Shown here piece by piece: positions 1-7,329 of a DNA stretch of 22,343 bases (positions within the stretch are counted from its first letter, which is position 1; every line of letters begins with the position of its first letter). The position numbers and the translations under genes are program-made. The stretch is from contig JAJXTB010000030.1 in the NCBI GenBank assembly GCA_021784205.1, positions 1 through 22,343 of the forward strand. Reading direction: 5' to 3'. A model generated the notes under the pieces. That model saw only the letters and a program-made list of their open reading frames with translations, was not told the origin of the DNA and did not search any database. Source of the DNA: Actinomycetes bacterium (GTDB taxonomy: Bacteria; Actinomycetota; Acidimicrobiia; Acidimicrobiales; RAAP-2).

Positions 1-211
1 GGCGGGTACCCCGATACTCGCGCACCGCGCGGGGAACGACTTCGAGGTCGCGCAGTTGCGCGGCGGTGAGGGGGCGGTCGTGAGTCTCGACGACACCGAC
101 GACGACGTCGGTGCCGCGTTCGCGCCGACGCCACCCCTCGTCGAGCATGCGGTAGGTCTTGCCTACGCCGGGGGCCGAGCCCAGGTAGACCCGCAGGCTT
201 CCGCGCTTCAC
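1..211 (-). CDS. kdpD: KdpD N-terminal sensor domain protein (5' end only, runs off the window)
   Basis: Reading the minus strand from a GTG at 211 gives a 70-codon partial frame beginning VKRGSLRVYLGSAPGVGKTY (the GTG would be read as Met) and continuing to the window edge. The GSAPGVGKT Walker-A-like loop, the RMLDEG that follows and the later DVVVGVVETHDRP match the start of KdpD (Pfam KdpD domain), the cytoplasmic input region of the potassium/turgor sensor kinase. An AAGGG about 6 nt upstream supports this start, and an in-frame stop lies upstream in the overlapping frame. It lies in the same direction as kdpFABC but 292 nt beyond kdpC. A separate gene at 5135-6598 already carries the membrane, GAF and kinase parts of KdpD, so this one is probably a stand-alone input protein (KdpD-N plus perhaps a USP domain). 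A second, full-length KdpD cannot be excluded because the 3' end is outside the window. Confidence 0.85.
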   Translation of the reverse strand, partial: MKRGSLRVYLGSAPGVGKTYRMLDEGWRRRERGTDVVVGVVETHDRPLTAAQLRDLEVVPRAVREYRGTR

Positions 212-302
212 GGCGAGACCCTTGTGCGCGACATGAGAGCCCGAGACACACCTCGGAGCGAGCAGGGGATGAGCATTCGCTCGCGCGAGTTGCGAGAGAT
301 GC

Positions 303-341
303 CTCGCCGACGTTCACGAGAGGCGCGACGACGTCGGCGAG
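303..341. repeat. Inverted repeat (hairpin) between kdpC and kdpD-N
   Basis: CTCGCCGACGT at 303-313 and ACGTCGGCGAG at 331-341 form a perfect 11-bp inverted repeat with a 17-nt loop. No T run follows on either strand, so it is not a classic intrinsic terminator. It lies in the 292-nt gap (212-503) between kdpC and the KdpD N-terminal gene. I find no convincing gene in that gap; the long open frame crossing it is Arg-rich and looks like a shadow. A transcript-processing or attenuating stem is possible. Confidence 0.55.
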
Positions 342-425
342 CCTGAGAGCGATGGTGCTCGAAGGCACGTGGTGTCGCGGAGGCGCCAGGGCGAGGGACA
401 CCAGAGAGGGAGTACCGTGTGCGTT

Positions 426-452
426 CGTCACGTCCATGAGGTGGCCGTGACG
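426..452. repeat. Inverted repeat CGTCACG/CGTGACG downstream of kdpC
   Basis: CGTCACG (426-432) and CGTGACG (446-452) form a perfect 7-bp inverted repeat with a 13-nt loop, about 50 nt past the kdpC stop. TGACGT occurs at 448-453 and again at 475-480. This could be a transcript 3'-end stem for kdpFABC or a protein-binding site; the sequence alone does not decide. Confidence 0.4.
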
Positions 453-503
453 TTGCCTCGGTGGGTAGGGCGAGTGACGTGCGGTACCCGGTCGCCAGTG
501 CCG

Positions 504-1103
504 TCATGGCGCCATTTTGGCGAGCGCCTCGTTGAGTGCCAACACGTTGATGTACTGACTGCCGAGGAAGCCGAGCTGGGGGTCCACGGTCTCGCGCGCG
601 ATCAGCGCGCGCAGGGCGCGGGGCGAGATGCCGGTGGCCCGGGCCACCATGGGGATCTGGGCGAGAGCGTCGAGGGGCGATATGTCCGGGTCGTACCCGC
701 TCGCTGAGGTCGTGACGAGGTCGGGGGTAGGCGTGACACCGCGGGCGTGCCAGTAGGCGACGAGTGCCTTCGTGTTGGCGAAAAGCGTCTGGGAGCGCGG
801 ACCGAGATTGGTCGCTCCCGACTCGCCGTGGACGCCGTTGGCCACGAGGGGGTTGTCGCCGCCGGTGACGCCCGCCTTCGCGTTGGCGGCGTAGGGGCCG
901 GTGTCGTCGGGCCGACCGTGGAACCACCTCGAGCTGGTCCAGTTCTGACCTATGAGGGCGGAACCGTTCGCGCTGAGTGATCCGTTCGCCTGGGAAGGAA
1001 AGAGGAGTTGCGCGAGTCCCGTGCCGGCGAACGCGTAGAGGAAGCCGAACAGCACCAGCGAAATCAGGGCCATCACCAGAGAGCGGCGCAGGTGAGCAAT
1101 CAT
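504..1103 (-). CDS. kdpC: Potassium-transporting ATPase subunit C (KdpC)
   Basis: The 199-residue product is the small accessory subunit of the KdpFABC high-affinity K+ pump, a single-pass membrane protein thought to stabilise the complex and aid K+/ATP coupling. One membrane segment is visible near residues 9-31, followed by an exported domain with family-typical stretches such as NWTSSRWFHGRPDDTGPYAA and the C-terminal GFLGSQYINVLALNEAL. Length matches the family (about 190). I chose the ATG at 1103 rather than an in-frame start 15 codons upstream because AAGGAG lies just before it and the upstream start would run into kdpB. The kdpB stop is 10 nt upstream, so the two are probably co-translated. 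Confidence 0.96.
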   Translation of the reverse strand: MIAHLRRSLVMALISLVLFGFLYAFAGTGLAQLLFPSQANGSLSANGSALIGQNWTSSRWFHGRPDDTGPYAANAKAGVTGGDNPLVANGVHGESGATNLGPRSQTLFANTKALVAYWHARGVTPTPDLVTTSASGYDPDISPLDALAQIPMVARATGISPRALRALIARETVDPQLGFLGSQYINVLALNEALAKMAP

Positions 1104-1113
1104 CAAAGACTCC

Positions 1114-3168
1114 TTAGAAGACGTGAAGGCCGACGAGGGCGAGGTCAATCAGCTTGATGAAGACGAAGGGGACGACGACCCCGCCCACGCCGTAGATCAA
1201 GACGTTGCGCCGCAGGATCGCGGACGAATTGGTCGCGCGAAAGCGCACGCCACGAAGGGCGAGCGGAATCAGAGCAACGATCACGAGCGCGTTGAAGATG
1301 ACGGCGGAGAGCACCGCACTCTGGGGGCTGTGCAGGTGCATGACGTTGAGAGAGCGCAGTTGAGGGTAGGTCGCGACGAACAGCGCCGGAATGATCGCGA
1401 AGTACTTGGCGATGTCGTTGGCGATTGAGAAGGTGGTGAGTGCCCCCCTCGTGATCAAGAGCTGCTTGCCGATCTCGACGATGTCGATCAACTTCGTGGG
1501 GTTCGAGTCGAGGTCCACCATGTTGCCGGCCTCCTTGGCCGCGGTGGTGCCGGTGTTCATGGCGACGCCGACGTCAGCCTGGGCGAGGGCCGGCGCGTCG
1601 TTCGTGCCGTCGCCGGTCATGGCGACGAGTTTGCCGCCCTCTTGTTCCTTCTTGATGAGCGTCATCTTCGTCTCGGGCGTCGCCTCGGCGAGGAAGTCGT
1701 CCACACCGGCTTCTTGGGCAATGGCGGCCGCGGTGAGCGGATTGTCACCCGTGATCATGATCGTGCGAATGCCCATCCGGCGCATCTCGTTGAACTTCTC
1801 GCTGATGCCCGTCTTGACGATGTCCTTGAGTTCGATAACCCCCACGACGTCGGCGCCGTCGGCGACGACGAGCGGCGTCGACCCCGAACGCGCCACCTTC
1901 TCAACAATGTCGTCGAGATCGGCGGGCACGCTCGCTCCTTGCTCGGTGATCCAGCGCTTCAGCGAGTCCGCCGCGCCCTTGCGCACCCGTCGCTCGCCGA
2001 GATCGAGACCCGACATGCGCGTGTTCGCCGAGAAGGGCACGAAGACGTGGTCGGCCTCGAGTTGGCGCTCACGGATGGCGAACTTCTCCTTCGCGAGAAT
2101 CACGATCGAGCGGCCCTCGGGGGTCTCGTCGGCCAGGGAGGCGAGCTGGGCCACGTCGGCGACGTCGCGCTCTGAGTGGGCGCCGACGGGAAAGAAGTTG
2201 GCCGCCATCCGATTGCCCAGGGTGATGGTTCCGGTCTTGTCGAGCAGGAGGGTTTGCACGTCACCGGCGGCCTCGACGGCGCGGCCGCTCATCGCGAGGA
2301 CGTTTCGCTGAACCAGCCTGTCCATTCCCGCGATACCGATCGCCGAGAGCAGCGCGCCGATGGTCGTGGGAATGAGACAGACCAACAGGGCGACGAGGAT
2401 GACGACGGACACTGACGTGCCGGCAAAGTGGGCGAAGGGCACCAGGGTCACCACGACGGGGATGAAGACGATGGTCAGCACCGCGAGCAGAATGGTCAGC
2501 GCGATCTCGTTGGGCGTCTTCTGACGGTTCGCCCCCTCGACGAGCGCGATCATGCGGTCGATGAAGGTGTGACCGCGCTCGGCGGTGATGCGAATCGTGA
2601 TGCGATCCGACAGCACCTTGGTTCCCCCGGTCACGGCGGAACGGTCGCCGCCGGACTCGCGAATGACCGGCGCGGACTCTCCGGTGATCGCCGACTCGTC
2701 AACGGAGGCAATGCCGTCGATGATCTCGCCGTCGGAGGGAATGAGGTCGCCGGCTTCGCAGACGACCACGTCGCCCTTTTGCAAGGTTGCGGCCGCGACC
2801 AGCTCCTCGGTTCCGTCGTCACGCAGCCGGCGCGCTTCGGTCTCTGAACGCATCTTGCGCAAGGTGTCGGCCTGGGCCTTGCCGCGACCCTCGGCCATCG
2901 CCTCAGCGAAGTTCGCAAAGACCACCGTGAGAAACAGCCAGACGGTGATGGACCACGTGAAGACACCCGGGTGAGCGACGGCTTCGAAGAGCGCAATCAC
3001 GGAGCCCACGAGGACGACGAACATCACGGGGTTACGCACCTGCACCGCGGGACTGAGTTTGCGCAGGGAGTCCACGAGGGCCTGACGCAGGACCGCGGGG
3101 TCGAAGAGGCTGCGTGAGGTCGCGACGCCGCGGTGCGACGACGTGGGGGAGGCGTTAACGGTAGTCAC
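1114..3168 (-). CDS. kdpB: Potassium-transporting ATPase ATP-binding subunit B (KdpB)
   Basis: This 684-residue P-type ATPase (family IA) hydrolyses ATP to drive K+ uptake through KdpA. The motifs are in the expected order: TGES at 162-165 in the actuator domain, phosphorylated Asp310 in DKTGTIT, and the hinge motif [11 protein letters not shown] at 518-528. The [10 protein letters not shown] helix contains Asp585 and Lys588, equivalent to the E. coli pair implicated in K+ transfer. Ser165 of TGES is the position at which E. coli KdpB is inhibited by serine phosphorylation. The start is GTG, and its first G is the last base of the kdpA stop (TAGTG). GAGG about 8 nt upstream supports it. Length and motifs are normal, so the enzyme looks intact. 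Confidence 0.98.
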   Translation of the reverse strand: MTTVNASPTSSHRGVATSRSLFDPAVLRQALVDSLRKLSPAVQVRNPVMFVVLVGSVIALFEAVAHPGVFTWSITVWLFLTVVFANFAEAMAEGRGKAQADTLRKMRSETEARRLRDDGTEELVAAATLQKGDVVVCEAGDLIPSDGEIIDGIASVDESAITGESAPVIRESGGDRSAVTGGTKVLSDRITIRITAERGHTFIDRMIALVEGANRQKTPNEIALTILLAVLTIVFIPVVVTLVPFAHFAGTSVSVVILVALLVCLIPTTIGALLSAIGIAGMDRLVQRNVLAMSGRAVEAAGDVQTLLLDKTGTITLGNRMAANFFPVGAHSERDVADVAQLASLADETPEGRSIVILAKEKFAIRERQLEADHVFVPFSANTRMSGLDLGERRVRKGAADSLKRWITEQGASVPADLDDIVEKVARSGSTPLVVADGADVVGVIELKDIVKTGISEKFNEMRRMGIRTIMITGDNPLTAAAIAQEAGVDDFLAEATPETKMTLIKKEQEGGKLVAMTGDGTNDAPALAQADVGVAMNTGTTAAKEAGNMVDLDSNPTKLIDIVEIGKQLLITRGALTTFSIANDIAKYFAIIPALFVATYPQLRSLNVMHLHSPQSAVLSAVIFNALVIVALIPLALRGVRFRATNSSAILRRNVLIYGVGGVVVPFVFIKLIDLALVGLHVF

Positions 3169-4856
3169 TAGAAGAACCTCGCGTGTGAGAGCTGCTCGAC
3201 GATGGGGCCAAGCGAGATGGCGGGAAAGAAGGTCAGGCCCCCGATGATCAGGATGACGCCGATGACCAGGCCGACGAACATCGGGCTGTCGGTGCGAAAG
3301 GTGCCCAGGGACTCCGGCACGACGTTCTTCTCGGCGAGCGCGCCGCCAAGGGCCAGGACCGGCACGATGATGGCAAAGCGTCCTATCAGCATCGCGAGGG
3401 CGCCCACGATGTTGTAGAAGGGCGTGTTGCCCGTCAGGCCGCCGAAGGCGGAACCGTTGTTGTTGCCCTGGGAGGTGAGCGCGTAGAGGATCTCAGTGAA
3501 TCCGTGGGGCCCGTGGTTGAGCGGTCCCGCTCGACCCGCGACGAGTGAGACCGCGAGGGCGCTGAGGATGAGCACGGCGATGGGCATGACGAGGGCGCCG
3601 AGCCCCGCGAGTTTGACTTCGCGCGCTTGGATCTTCTTGCCGAGGTACTCGGGGGTTCGCCCGATCATGAGTCCGCCAAGGAACACGGCGATGATCGCGT
3701 ACAGCAGCAGCGTGTACAGCCCACTGCCCGTGCCGCCCGGAGTCACCTCGCCAATCATCATGCCCGTCAGGAGACCGAGCCCTCCTACGGGGGTGAAGGA
3801 GTCGTACGCGGCGTTGGCCGAGCCCGTCGACGTGCTCGTGGAGGCGACGCCGAACAGGGCCGAGGTCGTGTCGCCGAAGCGGACCTCCTTGCCTTCGGTG
3901 TTGCCCACCGTCGACGTGATGCCGGCGGCCTGGACTGCGGGATTGTTCTGGTGCTCGGCGTAGGACGTGAAGCCGACCCACACGCTAAAGAGGAGCACCA
4001 TGACCGACAACAGCGCGACGCCGTGGCGTATGCCGCCGACCATCTTGCCAAAGGTGTAGGTCAGGGCGAAGGGAATCGCGAGCAAGAGGTAGATCGACAG
4101 GAAGTTCGTCAAGCCCGTCGGGTTCTCGAACGGGGCGGCCGAGTTGGCGTTGAGGAAGCCGCCCCCGTTGGTGCCAAGTTGCTTGATCGCTTCCATGAAT
4201 CCGATCGGTCCACGGGGGATGGTCTGAACGACACCGTTGAGGGCGTCGTGGATGGTGACGGTGCCGGCCAGGGTTTGGACCGCTCCCTCGGCCACGAAGA
4301 CGAGACCGAAGGCAAAGGCGATCGGCACCAGGATGTAGATCATGCACCGGGTGATGTCGACCCAGAAGTTGCCGACCGTCGCCGATCCCCGACGCGCGAA
4401 TCCGCGCACCAGCACCATGGCCACGGCGATGCCCACGGCGGGGCTGACGAACTGCTGGACGGTGAGCGCACCGATCTGAGAGAAGTACGACATCGTCGTC
4501 TCGCCGCCGTAGTTCTGCCAGTTGGTGTTCGAGGCGAAGGACGCCGCCGTGTTGAAGCTGAGTGCCGAGCCCACGGCGCCGAGGTGCTGGGGGTTGAGTG
4601 GGAGCGAGCCTTGCAGACGCAAGATGAGGTACGTCGCGCCAATGGACACCGCGGAGAAGATGATCATGGCGCCCGCGTAGCGGCGCCAGGTCTGCTCGTG
4701 CTCGGGCCGCGTGCCGAGCAGACGGTAGATCGGGCGCTCGAGGAACCCCAGGAAGTGCACGCGGTTGTCAAAGACCGCCGCCATGTAGGAGCCGAGGTAG
4801 CGCCACGTCACGCCCAAGGTGACGACGAGCGCGAGGATGGTGAGAAAGAAGCCCAC
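3168..4856 (-). CDS. kdpA: Potassium-transporting ATPase potassium-binding subunit A (KdpA)
   Basis: This 562-residue polytopic membrane protein belongs to the superfamily of K+ transporters and is the K+-selecting channel-like subunit of KdpFABC. Four filter-loop regions can be read: [20 protein letters not shown] near residue 110 (Asn112), [40 protein letters not shown], and [20 protein letters not shown]. Length matches E. coli KdpA (557). The start is a GTG one nucleotide after the kdpF stop, with GGAGAGG inside the end of kdpF. The gene overlaps kdpB by one base at its stop. High-affinity K+ uptake under K+ limitation is the well-established role of the complex. Confidence 0.98.
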   Translation of the reverse strand: MGFFLTILALVVTLGVTWRYLGSYMAAVFDNRVHFLGFLERPIYRLLGTRPEHEQTWRRYAGAMIIFSAVSIGATYLILRLQGSLPLNPQHLGAVGSALSFNTAASFASNTNWQNYGGETTMSYFSQIGALTVQQFVSPAVGIAVAMVLVRGFARRGSATVGNFWVDITRCMIYILVPIAFAFGLVFVAEGAVQTLAGTVTIHDALNGVVQTIPRGPIGFMEAIKQLGTNGGGFLNANSAAPFENPTGLTNFLSIYLLLAIPFALTYTFGKMVGGIRHGVALLSVMVLLFSVWVGFTSYAEHQNNPAVQAAGITSTVGNTEGKEVRFGDTTSALFGVASTSTSTGSANAAYDSFTPVGGLGLLTGMMIGEVTPGGTGSGLYTLLLYAIIAVFLGGLMIGRTPEYLGKKIQAREVKLAGLGALVMPIAVLILSALAVSLVAGRAGPLNHGPHGFTEILYALTSQGNNNGSAFGGLTGNTPFYNIVGALAMLIGRFAIIVPVLALGGALAEKNVVPESLGTFRTDSPMFVGLVIGVILIIGGLTFFPAISLGPIVEQLSHARFF

Positions 4857-4857
4857 G

Positions 4858-4947
4858 TCAGAACCTCTCCGGCTTGAACATCGCGTAACCGATGTAGAGG
4901 AACATTGCCCCCGCGACGATCATCAGGACGATTTGGGTCAGACTCAT
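4858..4947 (-). CDS. kdpF: Potassium-transporting ATPase subunit F (KdpF), 29 aa
   Basis: The 29-codon frame starts MSLTQIVLMIVAG and ends FKPERF. This is the usual KdpF pattern: one hydrophobic helix followed by a Pro-Glu-(K/R)-Phe-like C-terminus. KdpF is a lipid-like stabilising peptide of the Kdp complex. Its ATG overlaps the stop codon of the upstream miniprotein (ATGA), and its stop lies one base before the kdpA start, so translation of all three genes is probably coupled. Confidence 0.93.
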   Translation of the reverse strand: MSLTQIVLMIVAGAMFLYIGYAMFKPERF

Positions 4948-5027
4948 ACGCGATCCAGTACCCGAATGAGCCCCAGCATCAACGCCGCGAAGGCGATGAT
5001 GCCCAGTAGTACGAGGAAATCTGCCAT
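4944..5027 (-). CDS. Putative 27-aa membrane miniprotein upstream of kdpF
   Basis: A 27-codon frame starts at an ATG (5027) with the purine-rich GAGGATGGGG just before it. It begins MADFLVLLGIIAFAALMLGL and ends with a short charged tail (RVLDRV). It is one predicted transmembrane helix with no other domain. Its TGA overlaps the kdpF ATG by ATGA, the coupling seen between real operon genes. As first gene of the kdp operon it could be an extra small subunit, a translational leader for kdpF, or both. I recall similar tiny frames before kdpF in other bacteria but cannot verify this here, and no function is established. Hydrophobic codons, the RBS and the overlap argue for a real gene. Confidence 0.7.
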   Translation of the reverse strand: MADFLVLLGIIAFAALMLGLIRVLDRV

Positions 5028-5049
5028 GTCCCCATCCTCGGGGCATAGT

Positions 5050-5088
5050 TCTGACGCGCTTCTGAATTCGGGGCTGAGACGTCTGAAT
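5050..5088. promoter_or_regulatory. Repeated CTGA half sites in the shared kdp promoter region (candidate KdpE operator)
   Basis: In the 107-bp gap between the divergent miniprotein/kdpF operon and the kinase gene, TCTGAAT occurs at 5061-5067 and 5082-5088, exactly 21 bp apart. Related TCTGA (5050-5054) and GCTGA (5073-5077) lie on the same strand. The CTGA cores start at 5051, 5062, 5074 and 5083, close to one helical turn apart. Such phasing suits a tandem-dimer OmpR-family regulator such as the KdpE encoded nearby. The link to KdpE is inference. Confidence 0.4.
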
Positions 5089-5119
5089 AACTTCTTGATG
5101 CGCCCGCCACGCGTCGTCG

Positions 5120-5125
5120 TAGGAT
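5120..5125 (+). promoter_or_regulatory. -10 element for the kdp kinase gene (leaderless candidate)
   Basis: TAGGAT ends 9 nt before the GTG at 5135, and TTGATG (5095-5100) lies 19 bp further upstream as a possible -35. Transcription would begin at or just before the start codon. A weak AGGA overlaps the -10, so a normal RBS is not completely excluded. Confidence 0.45.
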
Positions 5126-5134
5126 ACTGAGATC

Positions 5135-6598
5135 GTGCGCAGGCATCTCCTCGGAGTGGCGGTCGGAGTCGTCGGCGCGGTCCTCGTGGGACTCGCCCTG
5201 CTTCCCCTCCGCTCGCATCTGGCCGAGTCCACGGCGTCGCTGATCCTCGTCGTACCCGTCGTCCTCGGCGCTGCGACGGGAGGCTTCGTCGCCGGGATCG
5301 TCAGCGTGGGCGCCGGGTTCCTCGTCTACGACTTCTTCTACATTCCGCCGTACCAGACGCTGACGGTGGGTTCGACCCAGAACTGGGTAGCCCTCGTGGT
5401 GTACGTGGTCGTGATGGTCCTGGTGGCGAGGGTTGTGTCGAACCTTCAGCGCTCCCGCGTGGCCGTCGCGCGAGGGGGCGAGGCCGCGCGGCGCCTCTCG
5501 GAGCTCTCGGAGTTGCTCGTGGGCGACCAACCGGTTGACCACTTGCTCAAGACCATCGTGACCACGACGTACGCGGCCTTTGACGTGACGGGCGTCGCCC
5601 TGCTCGTGCTCGACGATGGTCGCCTGAAGGTGGCGGCATCAGCCGGAGCGGACCTCACGCCCGAGGAGCTGCGCCGCATCGATCCTCAGTCGGGAGAGCC
5701 CGTACGCGTGGGGACGCTCACGGGCACGCCCGGCGAGCTGCGATCGATCGCCCTGTCGGCGTCGGGCGACGCCGTGGGGATCCTCACGCTGCGAGAGTTA
5801 CCCACCTCTCGCATCGATCCAACGGTGCTGCGTACCTTCGCCAACGACGCGGCGCTCGCGATCGAGCGAGCGCGCCTGCGTGAGCAAGCCCTCCAGAGCG
5901 CCCTGCTCGAAGAGGCAGATCGCTTTCGCCAGGGACTGATGAGCGCGGTCTCGCACGACCTGCGCACGCCGCTCTCGACGATCAAGGTGGCGTCGTCGAC
6001 GCTCGTGAATCGAGCCGAGACGCTCGACGCACGTCAAACCGGCGAGCTCTACCGCCTCATCGAGCTCGAGGCCGACCGCCTGACGCGCCTCGTCACTAAT
6101 CTCCTCGACATGTCCCGCATCGAAGCCGGTGTCCTCAGCGTGCACGGTGAGGTGAGGTCCGTGTGGTCGCTCGTTCACGACGCGATGGACTCGATGTCCT
6201 CGGCGGTGGGCGAGGATCGCCTTCGCGTGGACATCGCGCGCGACGTGCCCGAGGTCTTCGTCGACCCCACGCTCATCGTTCAGGTCCTCGTCAATCTCAT
6301 CGACAACGCACTTCGCCACTCGCCTCTGGGAGGCGAGATCGTGATCTCCGCCACTCGAGAGGGCAGTCGGGTCAACGTGGCGGTGCTCGACGAGGGGCCC
6401 GGTGTCGCGCTCGCCCTGAGGTCGAGAGTCTTTGAGCGCTTCGCCCAACTCGACAAGGGCGGGCGCGCGGGGCTGGGTCTCACCATCGCCAAGACGTTCG
6501 TCGAGGCGCACGGCGAAACGATCTGGGTCGATGAAGCACCCGGGGGTGGCGCGAAGTTCGTGTTCTCCCTGCCGGTCGCCACGCGAGAGGCGAGGTGA
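5135..6598 (+). CDS. kdpD: KdpD-type histidine kinase lacking the N-terminal KdpD/USP domains (DUF4118-GAF-HisKA-HATPase)
   Basis: The 487-residue membrane sensor kinase corresponds to the C-terminal half of KdpD. Residues 1-100 hold about four membrane segments (DUF4118) with the KdpD-type loop YDFFYIPPYQTLTV at 65-78. A GAF-like region spans about 120-245. The dimerisation and phosphotransfer helix carries His274 in SHDLRTPLSTIK. The ATPase domain has an N box with Asn391 (NLIDNALRHSP), a G1 box DEGPGV near 420 and a G2 box GRAGLGLTIAK near 443. The protein begins directly at the membrane domain, with no Walker-A input domain. Such a domain is encoded separately on the minus strand at 211-1. 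The GTG start fits a nearby -10. The stop overlaps the start of the response-regulator gene, with which it should form the K+-sensing pair. Confidence 0.92.
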   Translation: MRRHLLGVAVGVVGAVLVGLALLPLRSHLAESTASLILVVPVVLGAATGGFVAGIVSVGAGFLVYDFFYIPPYQTLTVGSTQNWVALVVYVVVMVLVARVVSNLQRSRVAVARGGEAARRLSELSELLVGDQPVDHLLKTIVTTTYAAFDVTGVALLVLDDGRLKVAASAGADLTPEELRRIDPQSGEPVRVGTLTGTPGELRSIALSASGDAVGILTLRELPTSRIDPTVLRTFANDAALAIERARLREQALQSALLEEADRFRQGLMSAVSHDLRTPLSTIKVASSTLVNRAETLDARQTGELYRLIELEADRLTRLVTNLLDMSRIEAGVLSVHGEVRSVWSLVHDAMDSMSSAVGEDRLRVDIARDVPEVFVDPTLIVQVLVNLIDNALRHSPLGGEIVISATREGSRVNVAVLDEGPGVALALRSRVFERFAQLDKGGRAGLGLTIAKTFVEAHGETIWVDEAPGGGAKFVFSLPVATREAR

Positions 6599-7275
6599 TG
6601 GCCAAGGTTCTCGTCATCGACGACGATCCGTCGCTGCTGCGCGCGCTGCGCGTGGGTCTCCAAGCGGGGGGCCACGAGGTCGTCACGGCGAACAACGGCG
6701 AGCGGGGGATCGCCGCCACGGCCCTCAACGCTCCCGACGTCGTGGTGCTCGACCTCGAACTGCCCGACCTCGACGGCCTCGCGGTGTGTCGAACGATTCG
6801 AGGTTGGAGTGACGTGCCGATCATCGTTCTCTCGGCCACGGGGGCAGAGAATCGCAAGGTCGCCGCTCTGGACGGCGGCGCCAACGACTACGTCACGAAG
6901 CCCTTCAGCATGCCCGAACTTGAAGCGCGCATCCGCGTGGTGACGCGTGGCCGCTCGGAGGAGGCGGCGCCCACGACGTTGTCGTGCGGTGCACTCGTCA
7001 TCGACCTCGTCCACCACGACGCGCTCTATCACGGCGAGAGCGTGGCACTCACCACCAAGGAGTTCGACGTGCTCGCGTTCCTCGCGCGCTACGCGCGACG
7101 CACGTGCACCCATCAGATGATCCTGAGAGCGGTGTGGGGCGTGGGCTACGGCGACGAGGCCCAGTACGTGCACACTTACGTGCACCGCCTGCGCCAAAAG
7201 CTGGGTGACGAGGCGGGAGAACTCATCCAAACGGTGCCGAGCATCGGGTACTGCCTGATGTGCGAGGACGCGTAG
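6598..7275 (+). CDS. kdpE: KdpE-type response regulator (OmpR family)
   Basis: A 225-residue two-domain transcription factor. The receiver domain has the acidic pocket (IDDDP, residues 7-11), phosphoacceptor Asp52 in VVLDLELPDLDG, and Lys101 in the TKPF loop. The C-terminal winged helix runs from about 130 to 220 with LTTKEFDVLAFLARY, the AVWG-type loop and YVHTYVHRLRQKL. It is expected to be phosphorylated by the adjacent kinase and to activate the divergent kdpFABC operon under K+ limitation. The ATG at 6598 overlaps the kinase stop (TGATG). A GTG one codon earlier (6595) is an alternative, and both are preceded by GAGAGG. Assignment as KdpE rests on gene context and the KdpE-like effector-domain sequence. 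Confidence 0.92.
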   Translation: MAKVLVIDDDPSLLRALRVGLQAGGHEVVTANNGERGIAATALNAPDVVVLDLELPDLDGLAVCRTIRGWSDVPIIVLSATGAENRKVAALDGGANDYVTKPFSMPELEARIRVVTRGRSEEAAPTTLSCGALVIDLVHHDALYHGESVALTTKEFDVLAFLARYARRTCTHQMILRAVWGVGYGDEAQYVHTYVHRLRQKLGDEAGELIQTVPSIGYCLMCEDA

Positions 7276-7295
7276 GACCCACTTTTGTTGCACGA

Positions 7296-7323
7296 GAGCC
7301 TCGCCGCGACGCGTCGTCGGCTC
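7296..7323. terminator. Weak hairpin between convergent kdpE and pepP
   Basis: The 54-nt gap between the kdpE and pepP stops contains GAGCC (7296-7300) facing GGCTC (7319-7323), with the palindrome CGACGCGTCG (7307-7316) off-centre inside. There is no T run on either strand. It is placed where a bidirectional terminator would be expected, but the folding is imperfect. Confidence 0.25.
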
Positions 7324-7329
7324 GGGCAA

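Noticed and set aside
208..927. 239-codon minus-strand frame overlapping kdpC and the following gap
   Set aside because: It is out of frame with kdpC and Arg/Ser/Pro-rich without hydrophobic periodicity or domain resemblance.
3627..4877. 416-codon open frame on the plus strand across kdpA
   Set aside because: Antisense shadow of a clearly real membrane protein; composition is Arg/Gly/Glu-rich and there are no motifs.
7296..7323. Strong bidirectional terminator between kdpE and pepP
   Set aside because: The inner palindrome is off-centre from the outer arms and no T tract exists, so it is kept only as a weak candidate.
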